64,000 nt of DNA from Streptomyces sp. SS1-1 (GCF_008973465.1 NZ_WBXN01000004.1:2604001-2668000); one strand, 5' to 3'; shown: positions 9,200 to 19,287, counted from the first letter of the stretch. Translations and numbers: made by a program. Notes: generated from the letters alone by a model not told the origin.

Positions 9200-10246
9200 A
9201 TGTCCAACGCCAGAGCCACCCGTCTCACCCGCCGCGGCATCCTCGCCGCCGGTGGCGCCCTCGGCCTCGGTGCCGTGCTCACGGCCTGCGGGGACGACGA
9301 CGCCAAGAGCGGGGGGTCGAACGAGGCCGCGGGCGCCGGGAAGTCCGGTCCCTGGACGTTCGAGGACGACCGCGGCACCACCGTGAAGCTGGACAAGGTC
9401 CCCACGAGGATCGTCGCCTTCGTCGGTGTGGCGGCCGCCCTCTACGACTACGGCATCGAGGTCGAGGGCGTCTTCGGACCGACGAAGACCAAGGACGGCA
9501 AGGCCGACGTCCAGGCCGGCGACATGGACGTCAGCAAGCTGACGGTGTTCGGCAACGTCTGGGACCAGTTCAGCGTCGAGAAGTACGCGGCGTTCGCCCC
9601 CGAGGTCCTCATCTCCACGACCTTCGACAGCGCCGGCACCCTCTGGTACGTCCCCGAGGCGTCCAAGGACAAGATCGCCAAGCTCGCCCCGAGCGTGGCC
9701 GTCTCCGTCTACGACCGTCAGCTGACCCAGCCGCTGGAGCGGGTGTGGGCGCTGGCCGAGTCCCTCGGCGCCGACCTGAAGAGCGGCAAGGCCGCCCAGG
9801 CCAAGAAGGAGTTCGAGGCGGCCGCCGAGCGTCTGCGCAAGGCCGCCAAGGCCCGCCCGGAGATCAAGGTGATGGCCGGCTCCGCCAGCCAGGACATCTT
9901 CTACGTCTCCGGCACGAACCTCTCCATCGACCTGGAGTACTTCAAGGCCCTCGGCGTGAACTTCGTGGAGCCGCCGGAGAGCGCCAAGAAGGAGGGCGGC
10001 GGCTGGTACGAGAGCCTGAGCTGGGAGAACGTCGACAAGTACCCGGCCGACATCATCATGATGGACGACCGCACCCAGACCATCCAGCCGGCCGACATCT
10101 CCGAGGGCACCTGGAAGAAGCTGCCCGCCGTGAAGGCCGGTCAGGTCATCCCGCGCTCGCCCGAGCCGATCCTGTCGTACGCCAAGTGCACACCGCTGCT
10201 GACGAACCTGGCAGAGGCCATCGAGAAGGCCAAGAAGGTCGCCTGA
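9200..10246 (+). CDS. desE: Ferric-siderophore ABC transporter binding lipoprotein
   Basis: The 348-residue protein captures ferric hydroxamate siderophores at the outer face of the membrane. Its N-terminus has twin arginines (LTRRGILAAGG), a hydrophobic stretch and the lipobox LTAC with Cys30, so it is a lipoprotein, perhaps Tat-exported. The rest is a class III periplasmic-binding fold (TTVKLDKVPTRIVAFVGVAA and onward). It sits directly before the desferrioxamine genes under its own iron box, which supports desE (SCO2780). No permease or ATPase partner is nearby, so it must borrow one encoded elsewhere. Confidence 0.92.
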   Translation: MSNARATRLTRRGILAAGGALGLGAVLTACGDDDAKSGGSNEAAGAGKSGPWTFEDDRGTTVKLDKVPTRIVAFVGVAAALYDYGIEVEGVFGPTKTKDGKADVQAGDMDVSKLTVFGNVWDQFSVEKYAAFAPEVLISTTFDSAGTLWYVPEASKDKIAKLAPSVAVSVYDRQLTQPLERVWALAESLGADLKSGKAAQAKKEFEAAAERLRKAAKARPEIKVMAGSASQDIFYVSGTNLSIDLEYFKALGVNFVEPPESAKKEGGGWYESLSWENVDKYPADIIMMDDRTQTIQPADISEGTWKKLPAVKAGQVIPRSPEPILSYAKCTPLLTNLAEAIEKAKKVA

Positions 10247-10260
10247 GAAGCGGCCACCCG

Positions 10261-10309
10261 GGGTGCGGGGCGGACGCGGGCCGGTACCGGCCGGTCACCC
10301 CGCACCCCC
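10261..10309. terminator. Hairpin between desE and the siderophore reductase gene
   Basis: GGGGTGCGGGG (10261-10271) pairs with CCCCGCACCCC (10299-10309). Inside the loop, GGCCGGTACCGGCC (10280-10293) is itself a palindrome. It can act as a terminator or attenuator, making the level of the downstream reductase lower than that of desE. Confidence 0.65.
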
Positions 10310-10348
10310 TGAGCAGGCACACCGACGTCGATCCGGGAGTCACCCCCT

Positions 10349-11182
10349 ATGACCACCGCCGTCGCAGCCCCCTTCCGCTTCTTCGCGCTCCACGTCGAAC
10401 GGACCCGGCGGCTCACCCCGTCCCTGGTCCGGGTCACCTTCGGCGGCGCGGACCTGGAGCACTTCCTCTCCGACGGGCGTGACCAGTCCCTGTCGCTGTT
10501 CCTGCCGCACCCAGGGCAGAGCGAGCCCCGCGTCCCCGTCGAACTGGGCGACGGCTGGTGGCAGGGCTGGCGCGAACTGCCGGACGGCGTACGGGCGGTG
10601 ATGCGGTCGTACACGCTGCGCGCGCTGCGCCGCGACGCCGGCGAGATCGACGTCGACTTCGTGCTGCACACCCCGGCCGGCCCGGCCTCGTCCTGGGCGG
10701 CGCGGGCCGCCGCGGGCGACCGGGTGCTGGTGCTCGGCCCCGCGATCGCGGACAACCGGGCGATCCGTTTCCGGCCGCCCGCCGACACCGGACCGGTCGT
10801 CCTGTGGGGCGACGAGACCGCCGTGCCCGCCGTCGCCGCCGTCCTCGAGACGCTGCCCGCCGGCACGCGCGCCCAGGTGTGGCTGGAGGTGCGGGACGCC
10901 GGGGACGTCCAGGACCTGCCGACCGCCGCCGACGCCGAGATCACCTGGCTGATCCGGGACCGGTCGCACCCCGAGGGCACCCCCCTGGCCCTGGACTCCG
11001 TCCGGGCGGCCCATCTCCCCGACGCCGAGCGGCCGTACGTCTGGCTCGCCGGTGAGTCCGGCTGCGTGAAGGCGCTGCGCCGGCACTTCGTCGCCGAACG
11101 CGGCCTGGACCGCCGCCGGGTGACGTTCGTGGGCTACTGGCGGCACGGCATGAGCGAGGAACAGCTGCGCGCGTCGGCGTGA
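10349..11182 (+). CDS. Siderophore-interacting protein (FAD ferric reductase)
   Basis: The 277-residue protein belongs to the SIP family of ViuB-like flavin reductases, which release iron from imported ferric siderophores by reducing it in the cytoplasm. The N-terminal FAD-binding barrel holds MRSYTLRALRRDAGEIDVDF, where the RxYT motif contacts FAD. The C-terminal NAD(P)H domain ends with WLAGESGCVKALRRHF and FVGYWRHG, both typical of the family. It sits between desE and desA, as SCO2781 does in S. coelicolor, and has no iron box of its own, so it probably depends on read-through from desE. Confidence 0.9.
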   Translation: MTTAVAAPFRFFALHVERTRRLTPSLVRVTFGGADLEHFLSDGRDQSLSLFLPHPGQSEPRVPVELGDGWWQGWRELPDGVRAVMRSYTLRALRRDAGEIDVDFVLHTPAGPASSWAARAAAGDRVLVLGPAIADNRAIRFRPPADTGPVVLWGDETAVPAVAAVLETLPAGTRAQVWLEVRDAGDVQDLPTAADAEITWLIRDRSHPEGTPLALDSVRAAHLPDAERPYVWLAGESGCVKALRRHFVAERGLDRRRVTFVGYWRHGMSEEQLRASA

Positions 11183-11251
11183 CCCTCGGGCGCCCGACAC
11201 GCGCCCCCCGTGACCCCGGTCACGTCCCAGCGCGGCATACGCAACGCCAAC

Positions 11252-11270
11252 TTAGGTTAGGCTTACCTAA
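11252..11270. promoter_or_regulatory. Iron box (DmdR1-type operator) before desA
   Basis: TTAGGTTAGGCTTACCTAA is an almost perfect 19-bp iron box, 54 bases before the desA start. It should place desABCD under iron repression. Confidence 0.96.
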
Positions 11271-11323
11271 GTTGAACCACGCTCCGCCTCCCCAGAGCCC
11301 CGTCCCCACCGGAGGACCTCCCC

Positions 11324-12766
11324 ATGCGCTCGCACCTGCTCAACGACACGACCGCGGAGCGGTACCGCCGCTCCGTGACCGAAGGCATCGAGCGGGTGGC
11401 CGCCCAACTCGCCGCCACCGACCGTCCGTTCACCGGCGTCACGGCCGACGACCTCGCGCCCGCCGTCGACGCCATCGACCTCGACCGCCCGCTGCACGAC
11501 ACCACCGCGGTGCTCGACGAGCTGGCGGAGGTCTACCTCCGGGACGCCGTCTACTTCCACCACCCGCGCTACCTCGCCCACCTCAACTGCCCCGTCGTCA
11601 TCCCGGCGGTGGTGGGCGAGGCGGTACTCTCCGCCGTCAACTCCTCCCTGGACACCTGGGACCAGTCGGCCGGCGGCACCCTGATCGAGCGCAAGCTCGT
11701 CGACTGGACGGCCGCCCGGATCGGCCTCGGCCCGGCCGCCGACGGCGTGTTCACCTCCGGCGGCTCCCAGTCCAACCTCCAGGCGCTGCTGCTGGCCCGC
11801 GAGGAGGCCAAGACCGGCGACCTGGCGAAACTGCGCGTCTTCGCCTCGGAGGCCAGCCACTTCAGCGTGAAGAAGTCCGCGAAACTGCTGGGGCTCGGCC
11901 CGGACGCCGTGGTGTCCGTCCCCGTCGACCACGACCAGCGGATGCAGACCGTCGCGCTCGCCCGCGAGCTGGAGCGCTGCACCCGGGACGGCCTGGTCCC
12001 CATGGCCGTCGTCGCCACCGCCGGCACCACCGACTTCGGCTCCATCGACCCGCTGCCCGAGATCGCCGGGCTCTGCGAGCAGTACGACACCTGGATGCAC
12101 GTCGACGCCGCCTACGGCTGCGGCCTGCTCGCCTCCGTGAAGTACCGGGACCGCATCGACGGCATCGAACGCGCCGACTCCGTCACCGTCGACTACCACA
12201 AGTCCTTCTTCCAGCCGGTCAGTTCGTCGGCCGTGCTGGTCCGCGACGCCGCGACCCTGCGGCACGCCACCTACCACGCGGAGTACCTCAACCCCCGCCG
12301 GATGGTCGAGGAGCGCATCCCCAACCAGGTCGACAAGTCCCTCCAGACGACCCGCCGGTTCGACGCGCTCAAACTGTGGATGACCCTGCGCACCATGGGG
12401 GCCGACGGCATCGGGCAGCTCTTCGACGAGGTGTGCGACCTGGCCGCGGAGGGCTGGCGGATGCTGGCCGCCGACCCCCGCTTCGAGGTGGTCGTCGAGC
12501 CCAGCCTGTCCACCCTCGTCTTCCGCCACATCCCGGCCGCCGTCACCGACCCGGCCGCGATCGACCGGGCCAACCTGTACGCCCGCAAGGCCCTGTTCGC
12601 CTCCGGCGACGCCGTGGTCGCGGGCACCAAGGTCGACGGCCGCCACTACCTGAAGTTCACCCTGCTCAACCCCGAGACGACGACCGAAGACATCGCCGCC
12701 GTCCTCGACCTGATCGCCGGCCACGCCGAGCAGTACCTGGGAGACTCCCTTGACCGCGCGTCCTGA
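11324..12766 (+). CDS. desA: Lysine decarboxylase DesA
   Basis: The 480-residue PLP enzyme decarboxylates L-lysine to cadaverine, the first step of desferrioxamine synthesis. It is a group II decarboxylase: [15 protein letters not shown], the PLP-ring Asp region [11 protein letters not shown], and the Schiff-base Lys in [13 protein letters not shown]. Length is normal. GGAGGACCTCCCC lies just before the ATG. An iron box precedes the gene, and the next gene, desB, starts inside its 3' end. Confidence 0.95.
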   Translation: MRSHLLNDTTAERYRRSVTEGIERVAAQLAATDRPFTGVTADDLAPAVDAIDLDRPLHDTTAVLDELAEVYLRDAVYFHHPRYLAHLNCPVVIPAVVGEAVLSAVNSSLDTWDQSAGGTLIERKLVDWTAARIGLGPAADGVFTSGGSQSNLQALLLAREEAKTGDLAKLRVFASEASHFSVKKSAKLLGLGPDAVVSVPVDHDQRMQTVALARELERCTRDGLVPMAVVATAGTTDFGSIDPLPEIAGLCEQYDTWMHVDAAYGCGLLASVKYRDRIDGIERADSVTVDYHKSFFQPVSSSAVLVRDAATLRHATYHAEYLNPRRMVEERIPNQVDKSLQTTRRFDALKLWMTLRTMGADGIGQLFDEVCDLAAEGWRMLAADPRFEVVVEPSLSTLVFRHIPAAVTDPAAIDRANLYARKALFASGDAVVAGTKVDGRHYLKFTLLNPETTTEDIAAVLDLIAGHAEQYLGDSLDRAS

Positions 12767-14033
12767 CAACCCGTCCGTGATCCACGACTTCGTGGGCATC
12801 GGGCTCGGCCCGTTCAACCTGGGCCTCGCCTGCCTGACCGAGCCGATCGCCGAACTCGACGGCGTGTTCCTGGAGTCGAAGCCCGACTTCGAGTGGCACG
12901 CGGGCATGTTCCTGGACGGCGCCCACCTCCAGACGCCGTTCATGTCGGACCTGGTGACCCTCGCCGACCCGACCTCGCCGTACTCCTTCCTGAACTACCT
13001 GAAGGAGAAGGGCCGGCTGTACTCGTTCTACATCCGGGAGAACTTCTACCCGCTGCGCGTCGAGTACGACGACTACTGCCGCTGGGCCGCGAGCCGGCTG
13101 AGCAGCGTCCGCTTCGGCACGACGGTCACCGAGGTGACGTACGAGGACGAGGACGGGGTCTACGCCGTGCGGACCGAGGCCGGCGACACCTACCGGGCCC
13201 GCCACCTCGTCCTCGGCACCGGCACCCCGCCGCACATACCCGAGGCGTGCGAGGGCCTCGGCGGCGACTTCCTGCACAACTCCCGCTACCTCCAGCACAA
13301 GGCGGAGCTGCAGCGGAAGGAGTCGATCACACTGGTGGGCTCCGGGCAGTCCGCCGCCGAGATCTACCGCGACCTGCTCGCCGAGATCGACGTCCACGGC
13401 TACCGGCTGAACTGGGTCACCCGCTCCCCGCGGTTCTTCCCGCTGGAGTACACCAAGCTCACGCTGGAGATGACGTCCCCCGAGTACGTCGACTACTACC
13501 GCGCGCTGCCCGAGGACACCCGCTACCGGCTCACCACCGAGCAGAAGGGCCTGTTCAAGGGCATCGACGGCGATCTGATCGACGAGATCTTCGACCTGCT
13601 CTACCAGAAGAGCCTCGGCGGCCCGGTCCCCACCCGGCTGCTCACCAACTCCGCCCTCACCGGCGCGCGCCACGAGAACGGCACGTACACCCTGGACTTC
13701 CGTCAGGAGGAGCAGGGCAAGGACTTCACGATCGAGTCGCAGGGCCTGGTGCTGGCGACCGGCTACCGGTACGCCGAGCCGGAGTTCCTGCGCCCGGTGC
13801 GCGACCGACTGGTCTACGACGGCCGGGGCAACTTCGACGTCGCCCGCAACTACGCCGTCGACGTCACCGGCCGCGGGATCTTCCTGCAGAACGCCGGCGT
13901 CCACACGCACAGCATCACCAGCCCCGACCTGGGCATGGGGCCGTACCGCAACGCGTACATCATCCGCGAGCTGCTCGGCACCGAGTACTACCCCGTCGAG
14001 AAGACGATCGCGTTCCAGGAGTTCGCCGTATGA
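12750..14033 (+). CDS. desB: Cadaverine N-monooxygenase DesB
   Basis: The 427-residue flavoprotein hydroxylates cadaverine to N-hydroxycadaverine with NADPH and O2. It belongs to the lysine/ornithine N-monooxygenase family, with the FAD motif [12 protein letters not shown] at about residue 16, the NADPH motif [15 protein letters not shown], and the C-terminal [13 protein letters not shown]. The likely start is a TTG with GGGAG 7 bases upstream, overlapping desA by 17 bases. A GTG at 12777 is the alternative. Its stop overlaps the start of desC (ATGA). Confidence 0.94.
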   Translation: MTARPDNPSVIHDFVGIGLGPFNLGLACLTEPIAELDGVFLESKPDFEWHAGMFLDGAHLQTPFMSDLVTLADPTSPYSFLNYLKEKGRLYSFYIRENFYPLRVEYDDYCRWAASRLSSVRFGTTVTEVTYEDEDGVYAVRTEAGDTYRARHLVLGTGTPPHIPEACEGLGGDFLHNSRYLQHKAELQRKESITLVGSGQSAAEIYRDLLAEIDVHGYRLNWVTRSPRFFPLEYTKLTLEMTSPEYVDYYRALPEDTRYRLTTEQKGLFKGIDGDLIDEIFDLLYQKSLGGPVPTRLLTNSALTGARHENGTYTLDFRQEEQGKDFTIESQGLVLATGYRYAEPEFLRPVRDRLVYDGRGNFDVARNYAVDVTGRGIFLQNAGVHTHSITSPDLGMGPYRNAYIIRELLGTEYYPVEKTIAFQEFAV

Positions 14034-14572
14034 GCACCCGCACCTTCACCTTCCGCCCCCTCGACCCGCTGCGGGACGCCGAGCTCCTGCACTCCTGGGT
14101 GACCCACCCCAAGGCCGCGTTCTGGATGATGCGGGACGCGAGGCTGGAGGACGTCGAGCGCGCCTACATGGAGATCGCCGCCGACGAGCACCACCACGCC
14201 CTGCTCGGCCTCGACGAGCACGGGACGCCCGCCTTCCTGATGGAGAGGTACGACCCCGCCCACCGCGAGCTGGTCGGCCTGTACGACCCGCTGCCGGGCG
14301 ACGTGGGCATGCACTTCCTCACCCCGGCCACCGACCGTCCCGTGCACGGCTTCACGCGGGCCGTCATCACCGCCGTGATGGAGCACCTCTTCGAGGACCC
14401 GGCGGTCCGGCGGGTCGTGGTGGAGCCGGACGTCGCCAACAAGGCCGTCCACGCCCTGAACGCGGCGGTGGGGTTCGTGCCCGAGCGCGAGATCCAGAAG
14501 CCCGAGAAGAGGGCGCTGCTGAGCTTCTGCACCCGTGAGCAGTTCGAGGCGGCCCGGGGAGCGACCGTATGA
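14030..14572 (+). CDS. desC: N-hydroxycadaverine acyltransferase DesC
   Basis: The 180-residue GNAT-fold enzyme transfers acetyl or succinyl groups from CoA to N-hydroxycadaverine. It resembles the IucB/RhbD siderophore acyltransferases: [20 protein letters not shown] at the N-terminus, [20 protein letters not shown] in the middle, and [20 protein letters not shown] before the C-terminus. It overlaps both neighbours by 4 bases (ATGA), so desB, desC and desD are tightly coupled. Confidence 0.94.
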   Translation: MSTRTFTFRPLDPLRDAELLHSWVTHPKAAFWMMRDARLEDVERAYMEIAADEHHHALLGLDEHGTPAFLMERYDPAHRELVGLYDPLPGDVGMHFLTPATDRPVHGFTRAVITAVMEHLFEDPAVRRVVVEPDVANKAVHALNAAVGFVPEREIQKPEKRALLSFCTREQFEAARGATV

Positions 14573-16341
14573 GCCTGTCCGACGCCGTGGCGCACCTGTC
14601 CCCCGACCGCTGGGCGCGGGCCAACCGCCTCCTGATCCGCAAGGCGCTCGCCGAGTTCTCCCACGAGCGCCTGCTCACCCCCGAGCCGTCCGGCGACGGC
14701 CGCTACACGGTCCGCAGCGACGACGAGCGCACCCGGTACACGTTCACCGCCGTGCGGCGCGCCCTGGACCACTGGCAGATCGACGCCGGCTCGATCGCCC
14801 GGCACCGCGACGACGCCGAACTTCCGCTGGAGGCGCTGGACTTCTTCGTCGAGCTGCAGAAGTCCCTGGGGCTGAGCGACGAGATCCTGCCGGTGTACCT
14901 GGAGGAGATCTCCTCCACCCTCTCCGGCACCTGCTACAAGCTGACCAAGCCGCAGGTCCCGGCCGCCGAGCTGGCTGGGTCCGGGTTCCAGGCCATCGAG
15001 GCCGGGATGACCGAGGGCCACCCCTGCTTCGTCGCGAACAACGGGCGGCTCGGCTTCGGCGTCCACGAGTACATGGAGTACGCCCCGGAGGCCGCGCGCC
15101 CGGTCCGGCTGGTGTGGCTGGCGGCCCACCGCTCGCGCGCCGCCTTCACGGCCGGCGTCGGCGTCGAGTACGAGTCGTTCCTGCGCGAGGAGCTGGGCGC
15201 GGAGACCGTCGAGCGGTTCCACGGAGTGCTGCGCGCGCGGGACCTCGACCCCGGCGACTACCTCCTCATCCCGGTGCACCCGTGGCAGTGGTGGAACAAG
15301 CTGGCCGTCACCTTCGCCGCCGAGGTCGCCCGGGAGCATCTGGTCGTGCTGGGCGAGGGCGACGACGAGTACCTGGCCCAGCAGTCCATCCGGACGTTCT
15401 TCAACAGCACCAGTCCGCACAAGCACTATGTGAAGACGGCCCTGTCCGTCCTCAACATGGGCTTCATGCGGGGCCTGTCGGCCGCGTACATGGAGGCCAC
15501 GCCCGCCATCAACGACTGGCTGGCCCAGCTCGTCGACGGCGATCCGGTGCTGCGCGCGACGGGGCTGTCCATCATCCGGGAGCGGGCCGCCGTCGGCTAC
15601 CGGCACCTGGAGTACGAGGCGGCGACGGACCGGTACTCGCCGTACCGCAAGATGCTGGCGGCGCTGTGGCGCGAGAGCCCGGTGGCCCGTCTGGAGGACG
15701 GCGAGACCCTCGCCACCATGGCCTCGCTCGTGCACGTCGACCACGAGGGCGCGTCGGTCGCGGGCGCCCTGATCGAGCGGTCCGGCCTGGACCCGGCGGA
15801 GTGGCTGCGGCACTATCTGCGGGCCTACTACGTCCCGCTGCTGCACAGCTTCTACGCCTACGACCTGGTGTACATGCCGCACGGCGAGAACGTCATCCTC
15901 GTCCTGAAGGACGGGGTGGTGCGGCGCGCGATCTACAAGGACATCGCCGAGGAGATCGCCGTCATGGACCCGGACGCGGTGCTGCCGCCGGCGGTCGAGC
16001 GGGTGCGCGTGGACGTGCCCGAGGACACCAAACTGCTGTCGGTCTTCACGGACGTCTTCGACTGCTTCTTCCGCTTCCTCTCGGCGAACCTCGCCGCCGA
16101 GGGCGTCCTCGACGAGGACGCCTTCTGGGGGACGGTCGCCGAGGTGACCCGCGACTACCAGCGGTCGGTGCCCGAGCTCGCCGAGAAGTTCGAGCGGTAC
16201 GACCTGTTCGTCCCCGAGTTCGCGCTGTCCTGCCTCAACCGCCTCCAGCTGCGGAACAACCGGCAGATGGTGGACCTCACGGACCCGGCGGGCGCCCTCC
16301 AGCTCGTCGGCACCCTGAAGAACCCCCTCGCGGGGCTCTGA
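14569..16341 (+). CDS. desD: Desferrioxamine synthetase DesD (NIS synthetase)
   Basis: The 590-residue enzyme uses ATP to join N-hydroxy-N-succinylcadaverine units and close the ring of desferrioxamine E or B. It is an IucA/IucC-type NRPS-independent siderophore synthetase. Seen in sequence: EGHPCFVANNGRLGFG (ATP site), HPWQWWNK, the STSPHKHYVKTALS loop that binds ATP, and YMPHGENVILVLKDG. Length is normal. It ends the operon, followed 12 bases later by a strong bidirectional hairpin. Confidence 0.96.
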   Translation: MSLSDAVAHLSPDRWARANRLLIRKALAEFSHERLLTPEPSGDGRYTVRSDDERTRYTFTAVRRALDHWQIDAGSIARHRDDAELPLEALDFFVELQKSLGLSDEILPVYLEEISSTLSGTCYKLTKPQVPAAELAGSGFQAIEAGMTEGHPCFVANNGRLGFGVHEYMEYAPEAARPVRLVWLAAHRSRAAFTAGVGVEYESFLREELGAETVERFHGVLRARDLDPGDYLLIPVHPWQWWNKLAVTFAAEVAREHLVVLGEGDDEYLAQQSIRTFFNSTSPHKHYVKTALSVLNMGFMRGLSAAYMEATPAINDWLAQLVDGDPVLRATGLSIIRERAAVGYRHLEYEAATDRYSPYRKMLAALWRESPVARLEDGETLATMASLVHVDHEGASVAGALIERSGLDPAEWLRHYLRAYYVPLLHSFYAYDLVYMPHGENVILVLKDGVVRRAIYKDIAEEIAVMDPDAVLPPAVERVRVDVPEDTKLLSVFTDVFDCFFRFLSANLAAEGVLDEDAFWGTVAEVTRDYQRSVPELAEKFERYDLFVPEFALSCLNRLQLRNNRQMVDLTDPAGALQLVGTLKNPLAGL

Positions 16342-16353
16342 CCCACGGACGGG

Positions 16354-16390
16354 CGGGCGCCCCCGGAGTACGGTCCTCCGGGGGCGCCCG
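16354..16390. terminator. Bidirectional terminator after desD
   Basis: CGGGCGCCCCCGGAG (16354-16368) pairs perfectly with its complement (16376-16390) across 7 bases. It separates desD from the convergent hexosaminidase gene. Confidence 0.88.
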
Positions 16391-16410
16391 TCGTCGTGTG
16401 CCGTGCGGAC

Positions 16411-17991
16411 CTACGCCGAGGGCCAGGGGACCTGCGGCGACCGGTAGAAGTCGATGCCCAGCGCCTCCCACCGCCCGGCCTGCGCGGCGAGCCGCACCTT
16501 GTAGGCGTCCCAGTCGTGCGTCGAGGCCGGCGACCAGCCCAGCTCGGCGACACCGGGGAGCCGCGGGAACGCCATGTACTCGATCTCGTCGGACCGGGTC
16601 AGCGTCTCCGACCACAGCGGGGCCTCGACGCCGCGGATCGCCGACGCGGGCGCCCCCGGCAGATACGCGGCCGGATCCCAGTCGTAGGACCGGCGCACCT
16701 CCACCAGGCCCGCCCAGGACAGCCCCAGCGGGGTGTCGGCGGTGTACTTCATGTCGAGGTAGACGCGGTCGGCCGGGGACAGGACGATCCCGGTGCCGTT
16801 GCGCGCGGCCGCGGCGACCCGTTCCTTCTCCGCGGCGCCCGTGCCGTCCAGACCCCAGTACTGGGCGAGCGCGCCCTTCGCCGGGGTGGCGCCGGTCAGC
16901 TGGTGCCAGCCCACCACCGTCTTGCCGTACCGGGCCACGATGGGCTGCACCCGGTCCATGAACGCCACGTAGTCCTCGTGGCTGGTGGAGTGCGCCTCGT
17001 CACCGCCGATGTGCAGATACCGGCCCGGCGTCAGCGCGGCCAGCTCGCGGATCACGTCGTCGACGAAGTCGTAGGTGATCTCCTTGCCGGCGCACAGCGA
17101 GCTGAACCCGACCGCCGTGCCCGTGTACAGCGGGGGCGCGACGCCGTCGCAGTTCAGCTCGGCGTACGAGGCGAGCGCGGCGTTGGTGTGCCCGGGCATG
17201 TCGATCTCGGGGACGACCTCCAGATAGCGCGAGGAGGCGTACCGGACGATCTCCTTGTAGTCCGCCTTGGTGTAGTGGCCGCCGGGGCCGCCGCCGACCT
17301 GGGTGGAGCCGCCGTAGGCCGCCAGCCGGGGCCAGGAGTCGACGGCGATGCGCCAGCCCTGGTCGTCGCTGAGGTGCAGATGCAGCTTGTTGATCTTGTA
17401 GAGGGCGAGCTGGTCGATGTACCGCTTGACCTGCTCGACGGTGAAGAAGTGCCGGGAGACGTCGAGCATCGCGCCGCGCCAGCCGTAGCGCGGGGTGTCC
17501 TCGAGGGTGCCGCCCGCGACCAGCCAGGGGCCGGGCTGCACGGAGTCCCTCTCGACGGCGGCGGGGAGCAGCTGGCGCAGGGTCTGCACGCCGTGGAAGA
17601 GGCCGGCCGGGGCCGCCGCGGTGATGGTGACACCGGCGGGCCCACTGTCCAGGCGGTAGCCCTCGGCGCCGAAGGGGCCCTGGTGCAGGCGCAGCCGGAT
17701 GCCCCCGGCGCCCCGGTCGGTGACCGGGAGGCGGTAGCCGGTGGAGGGGCGCAGGAGGCCGGCGAGGTACTCGCCGACGCGGCGCGCCTCGCCGGAGCCG
17801 TCGACCCGGATGTGGGTGCCGCGGGTGATGCGGTACGGCTGCCCGCCCGGGGTGGCGTGCGCGGGCGCGGGGACGACGTGATCGAACGGGGTGGGTGGCG
17901 TCGGGCGGGGGGTGGGGGCCGCCCCGGTCGCCGAGACGCCCAGGGCGACCAGGACCAGGGAACCGAGAAGGCGCAGCGTTCTGTGTCTCAC
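16411..17991 (-). CDS. Secreted beta-N-acetylhexosaminidase (GH20)
   Basis: The 526-residue enzyme removes terminal GlcNAc from chitin oligomers outside the cell. The frame is open much further upstream, but the GTG at 17991 has GGAAGGGACG before it and gives a proper signal peptide (RLLGSLVLVALGVSATGAA). A GH20 N-terminal domain (about 35-165) precedes the catalytic barrel. The barrel has HLHLSDDQGWRIA, PEIDMPGHTNA and HIGGDEAH, where Asp331-Glu332 are the catalytic pair. A DasR-like site lies 35-50 bases upstream, so GlcNAc status should control it. It matches SCO2786 by synteny. Confidence 0.93.
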   Translation of the reverse strand: MRHRTLRLLGSLVLVALGVSATGAAPTPRPTPPTPFDHVVPAPAHATPGGQPYRITRGTHIRVDGSGEARRVGEYLAGLLRPSTGYRLPVTDRGAGGIRLRLHQGPFGAEGYRLDSGPAGVTITAAAPAGLFHGVQTLRQLLPAAVERDSVQPGPWLVAGGTLEDTPRYGWRGAMLDVSRHFFTVEQVKRYIDQLALYKINKLHLHLSDDQGWRIAVDSWPRLAAYGGSTQVGGGPGGHYTKADYKEIVRYASSRYLEVVPEIDMPGHTNAALASYAELNCDGVAPPLYTGTAVGFSSLCAGKEITYDFVDDVIRELAALTPGRYLHIGGDEAHSTSHEDYVAFMDRVQPIVARYGKTVVGWHQLTGATPAKGALAQYWGLDGTGAAEKERVAAAARNGTGIVLSPADRVYLDMKYTADTPLGLSWAGLVEVRRSYDWDPAAYLPGAPASAIRGVEAPLWSETLTRSDEIEYMAFPRLPGVAELGWSPASTHDWDAYKVRLAAQAGRWEALGIDFYRSPQVPWPSA

Positions 17992-18025
17992 AAAACCGTC
18001 CCTTCCATGGGCAGTTGACGCTCCA

Positions 18026-18041
18026 AGAGGTCTGGACCACT
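18026..18041. promoter_or_regulatory. DasR-responsive element (dre) before the hexosaminidase
   Basis: AGAGGTCTGGACCACT agrees with the dre consensus ACTGGTCTAGACCACT at 13 of 16 positions, including the GGTCT-GACC core. It lies in the divergent promoter region, upstream of the hexosaminidase start at 17991 and before the gene at 18073. Confidence 0.8.
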
Positions 18042-18072
18042 CTCTCGCGACCCGGATGGAACAATCCACCCC

Positions 18073-18930
18073 ATGGCGGAAATCATCCAGAAGGACGGCA
18101 CGTGGATCTTCGACGGCGACGCCCTGCGGCTGATCCCCGGCCGTGACAAGGGCGTCGCCCTCCTGCGCGCCACCCTGGGCGAACTCGTCGTGCCAATCCA
18201 GGCGTTGGCGGGGATCTCGTTCGAGCAGGGCAAGCGGGCCGGGCGGCTCAGGCTGCGGCTGCGCGACGGCGCCGACCCGCTGCTGATCGCCACGGGCGGC
18301 CGGCTGACCGAGCCCCACGACCCGTATCAACTGCTCGTGGAGCCCGACCGGTACGGCGTCGCGGAGTACGTCGTCGACGAGGTCCGCAACGCGCTGCTGC
18401 TGGACGAGGTCCCGGCCGGCCCGGTCGACCGGTATCTGCTGCCGGGCCCGTCGCTGCCGCTGTCCTTCTCCGCCGGGGACGGCACGGCCGCCTTCGACGG
18501 GGAGCGGGTCCGGCTGGAGTGGAACTGGAAGACGGACGAGGCCAAGGCCGCGGGCGGGCCCCGCACGATCCCGGTCACGGACGTCCGGGCGGTCGAGTGG
18601 CAGCCGGCCGCGGGCCTGGAGAACGGCCACCTCCGCTTCGTCGTGCGCAACGGGTCCGCGACGACCCCGCCGAAGTACGACCCGCACGCGGTGGAGCTGT
18701 GGGGCTTCAAGAAGGACCCGCTGATGGCCCTGGTCGCGGCGGCCGTGCAGGCCCGCATCCCCCATCCGGCCGCACCCGCGCCCCGGGACACCGTCCCGCG
18801 CCAGGCGGACGGCGAGGACCACGACGTGCTGCTGCGCCGGCTGCGCGAACTCGGCGACCTGCACCGCACGGGCGTCCTGACGGACGAGGAGTTCACGGCC
18901 GCCAAGCAGGCCGTACTGAAGCGCTTGTAG
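18073..18930 (+). CDS. DUF4429 protein with C-terminal SHOCT segment
   Basis: This 285-residue cytoplasmic protein has two copies of a beta-rich module starting near residues 8 and 125. The first includes WIFDGDALRLIPGRDKG and the second AAFDGERVRLEWNWK. Such tandem modules are typical of DUF4429, a lipid/PH-like fold of unknown role. The last 35 residues (LLRRLRELGDLHRTGVLTDE and onward) form a SHOCT-type short helix-turn segment often found at C-termini and possibly used for oligomerisation. No signal peptide or catalytic motif is visible. It is divergent from the hexosaminidase. Confidence 0.8.
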   Translation: MAEIIQKDGTWIFDGDALRLIPGRDKGVALLRATLGELVVPIQALAGISFEQGKRAGRLRLRLRDGADPLLIATGGRLTEPHDPYQLLVEPDRYGVAEYVVDEVRNALLLDEVPAGPVDRYLLPGPSLPLSFSAGDGTAAFDGERVRLEWNWKTDEAKAAGGPRTIPVTDVRAVEWQPAAGLENGHLRFVVRNGSATTPPKYDPHAVELWGFKKDPLMALVAAAVQARIPHPAAPAPRDTVPRQADGEDHDVLLRRLRELGDLHRTGVLTDEEFTAAKQAVLKRL

Positions 18931-19015
18931 CAGACGGCTCGGCCGCGGATGCGCGCCTGCCCGAAATCGGGCAGAATTCTTGCGAAGCGATCTCCGATAC
19001 CTCAGGATCTAGCGA

Positions 19016-19273
19016 GTGCACGACGACCTCGTTGATCATCTGACCCGCAGCACGCCCCTGAGCCGGGGCGAGGCGCTGAGGGTGATCCAGGACGTGCTCG
19101 CCTACTTCGACGAGACGACCGAGCAGTTCGTCCGTCGCCGCCACCGCGAGCTCCAGGCCCAGGGCCTGGTGAACGCGACGATCTTCGAACGGATCGAGGC
19201 GGACCTGAAATACCGGGCGGTGGCACCGCCGGAGCTCTCGCTCCGGCAGCTGCGCCGGATCGTCTACGGCTAG
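19016..19273 (+). CDS. Small conserved helical protein, 85 aa
   Basis: The protein starts at a GTG and is almost entirely helical and charged (SRGEALRVIQDVLAYFDETT, then FVRRRHRELQAQG). It lacks signal, membrane or metal motifs. I do not recognise a named family, but a compact protein in this position next to glmS is conserved in Streptomyces in my memory. It ends 14 bases before glmS on the same strand, so the two are probably cotranscribed. Confidence 0.75.
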   Translation: MHDDLVDHLTRSTPLSRGEALRVIQDVLAYFDETTEQFVRRRHRELQAQGLVNATIFERIEADLKYRAVAPPELSLRQLRRIVYG

Positions 19274-19287
19274 GGGTACCTGTTCAT

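Noticed and set aside
17992..18864. N-terminal extension of the hexosaminidase frame
   Set aside because: The frame is open, but it overlaps the divergent DUF4429 gene and would bury the signal peptide. The GTG at 17991 has a good ribosome-binding site.
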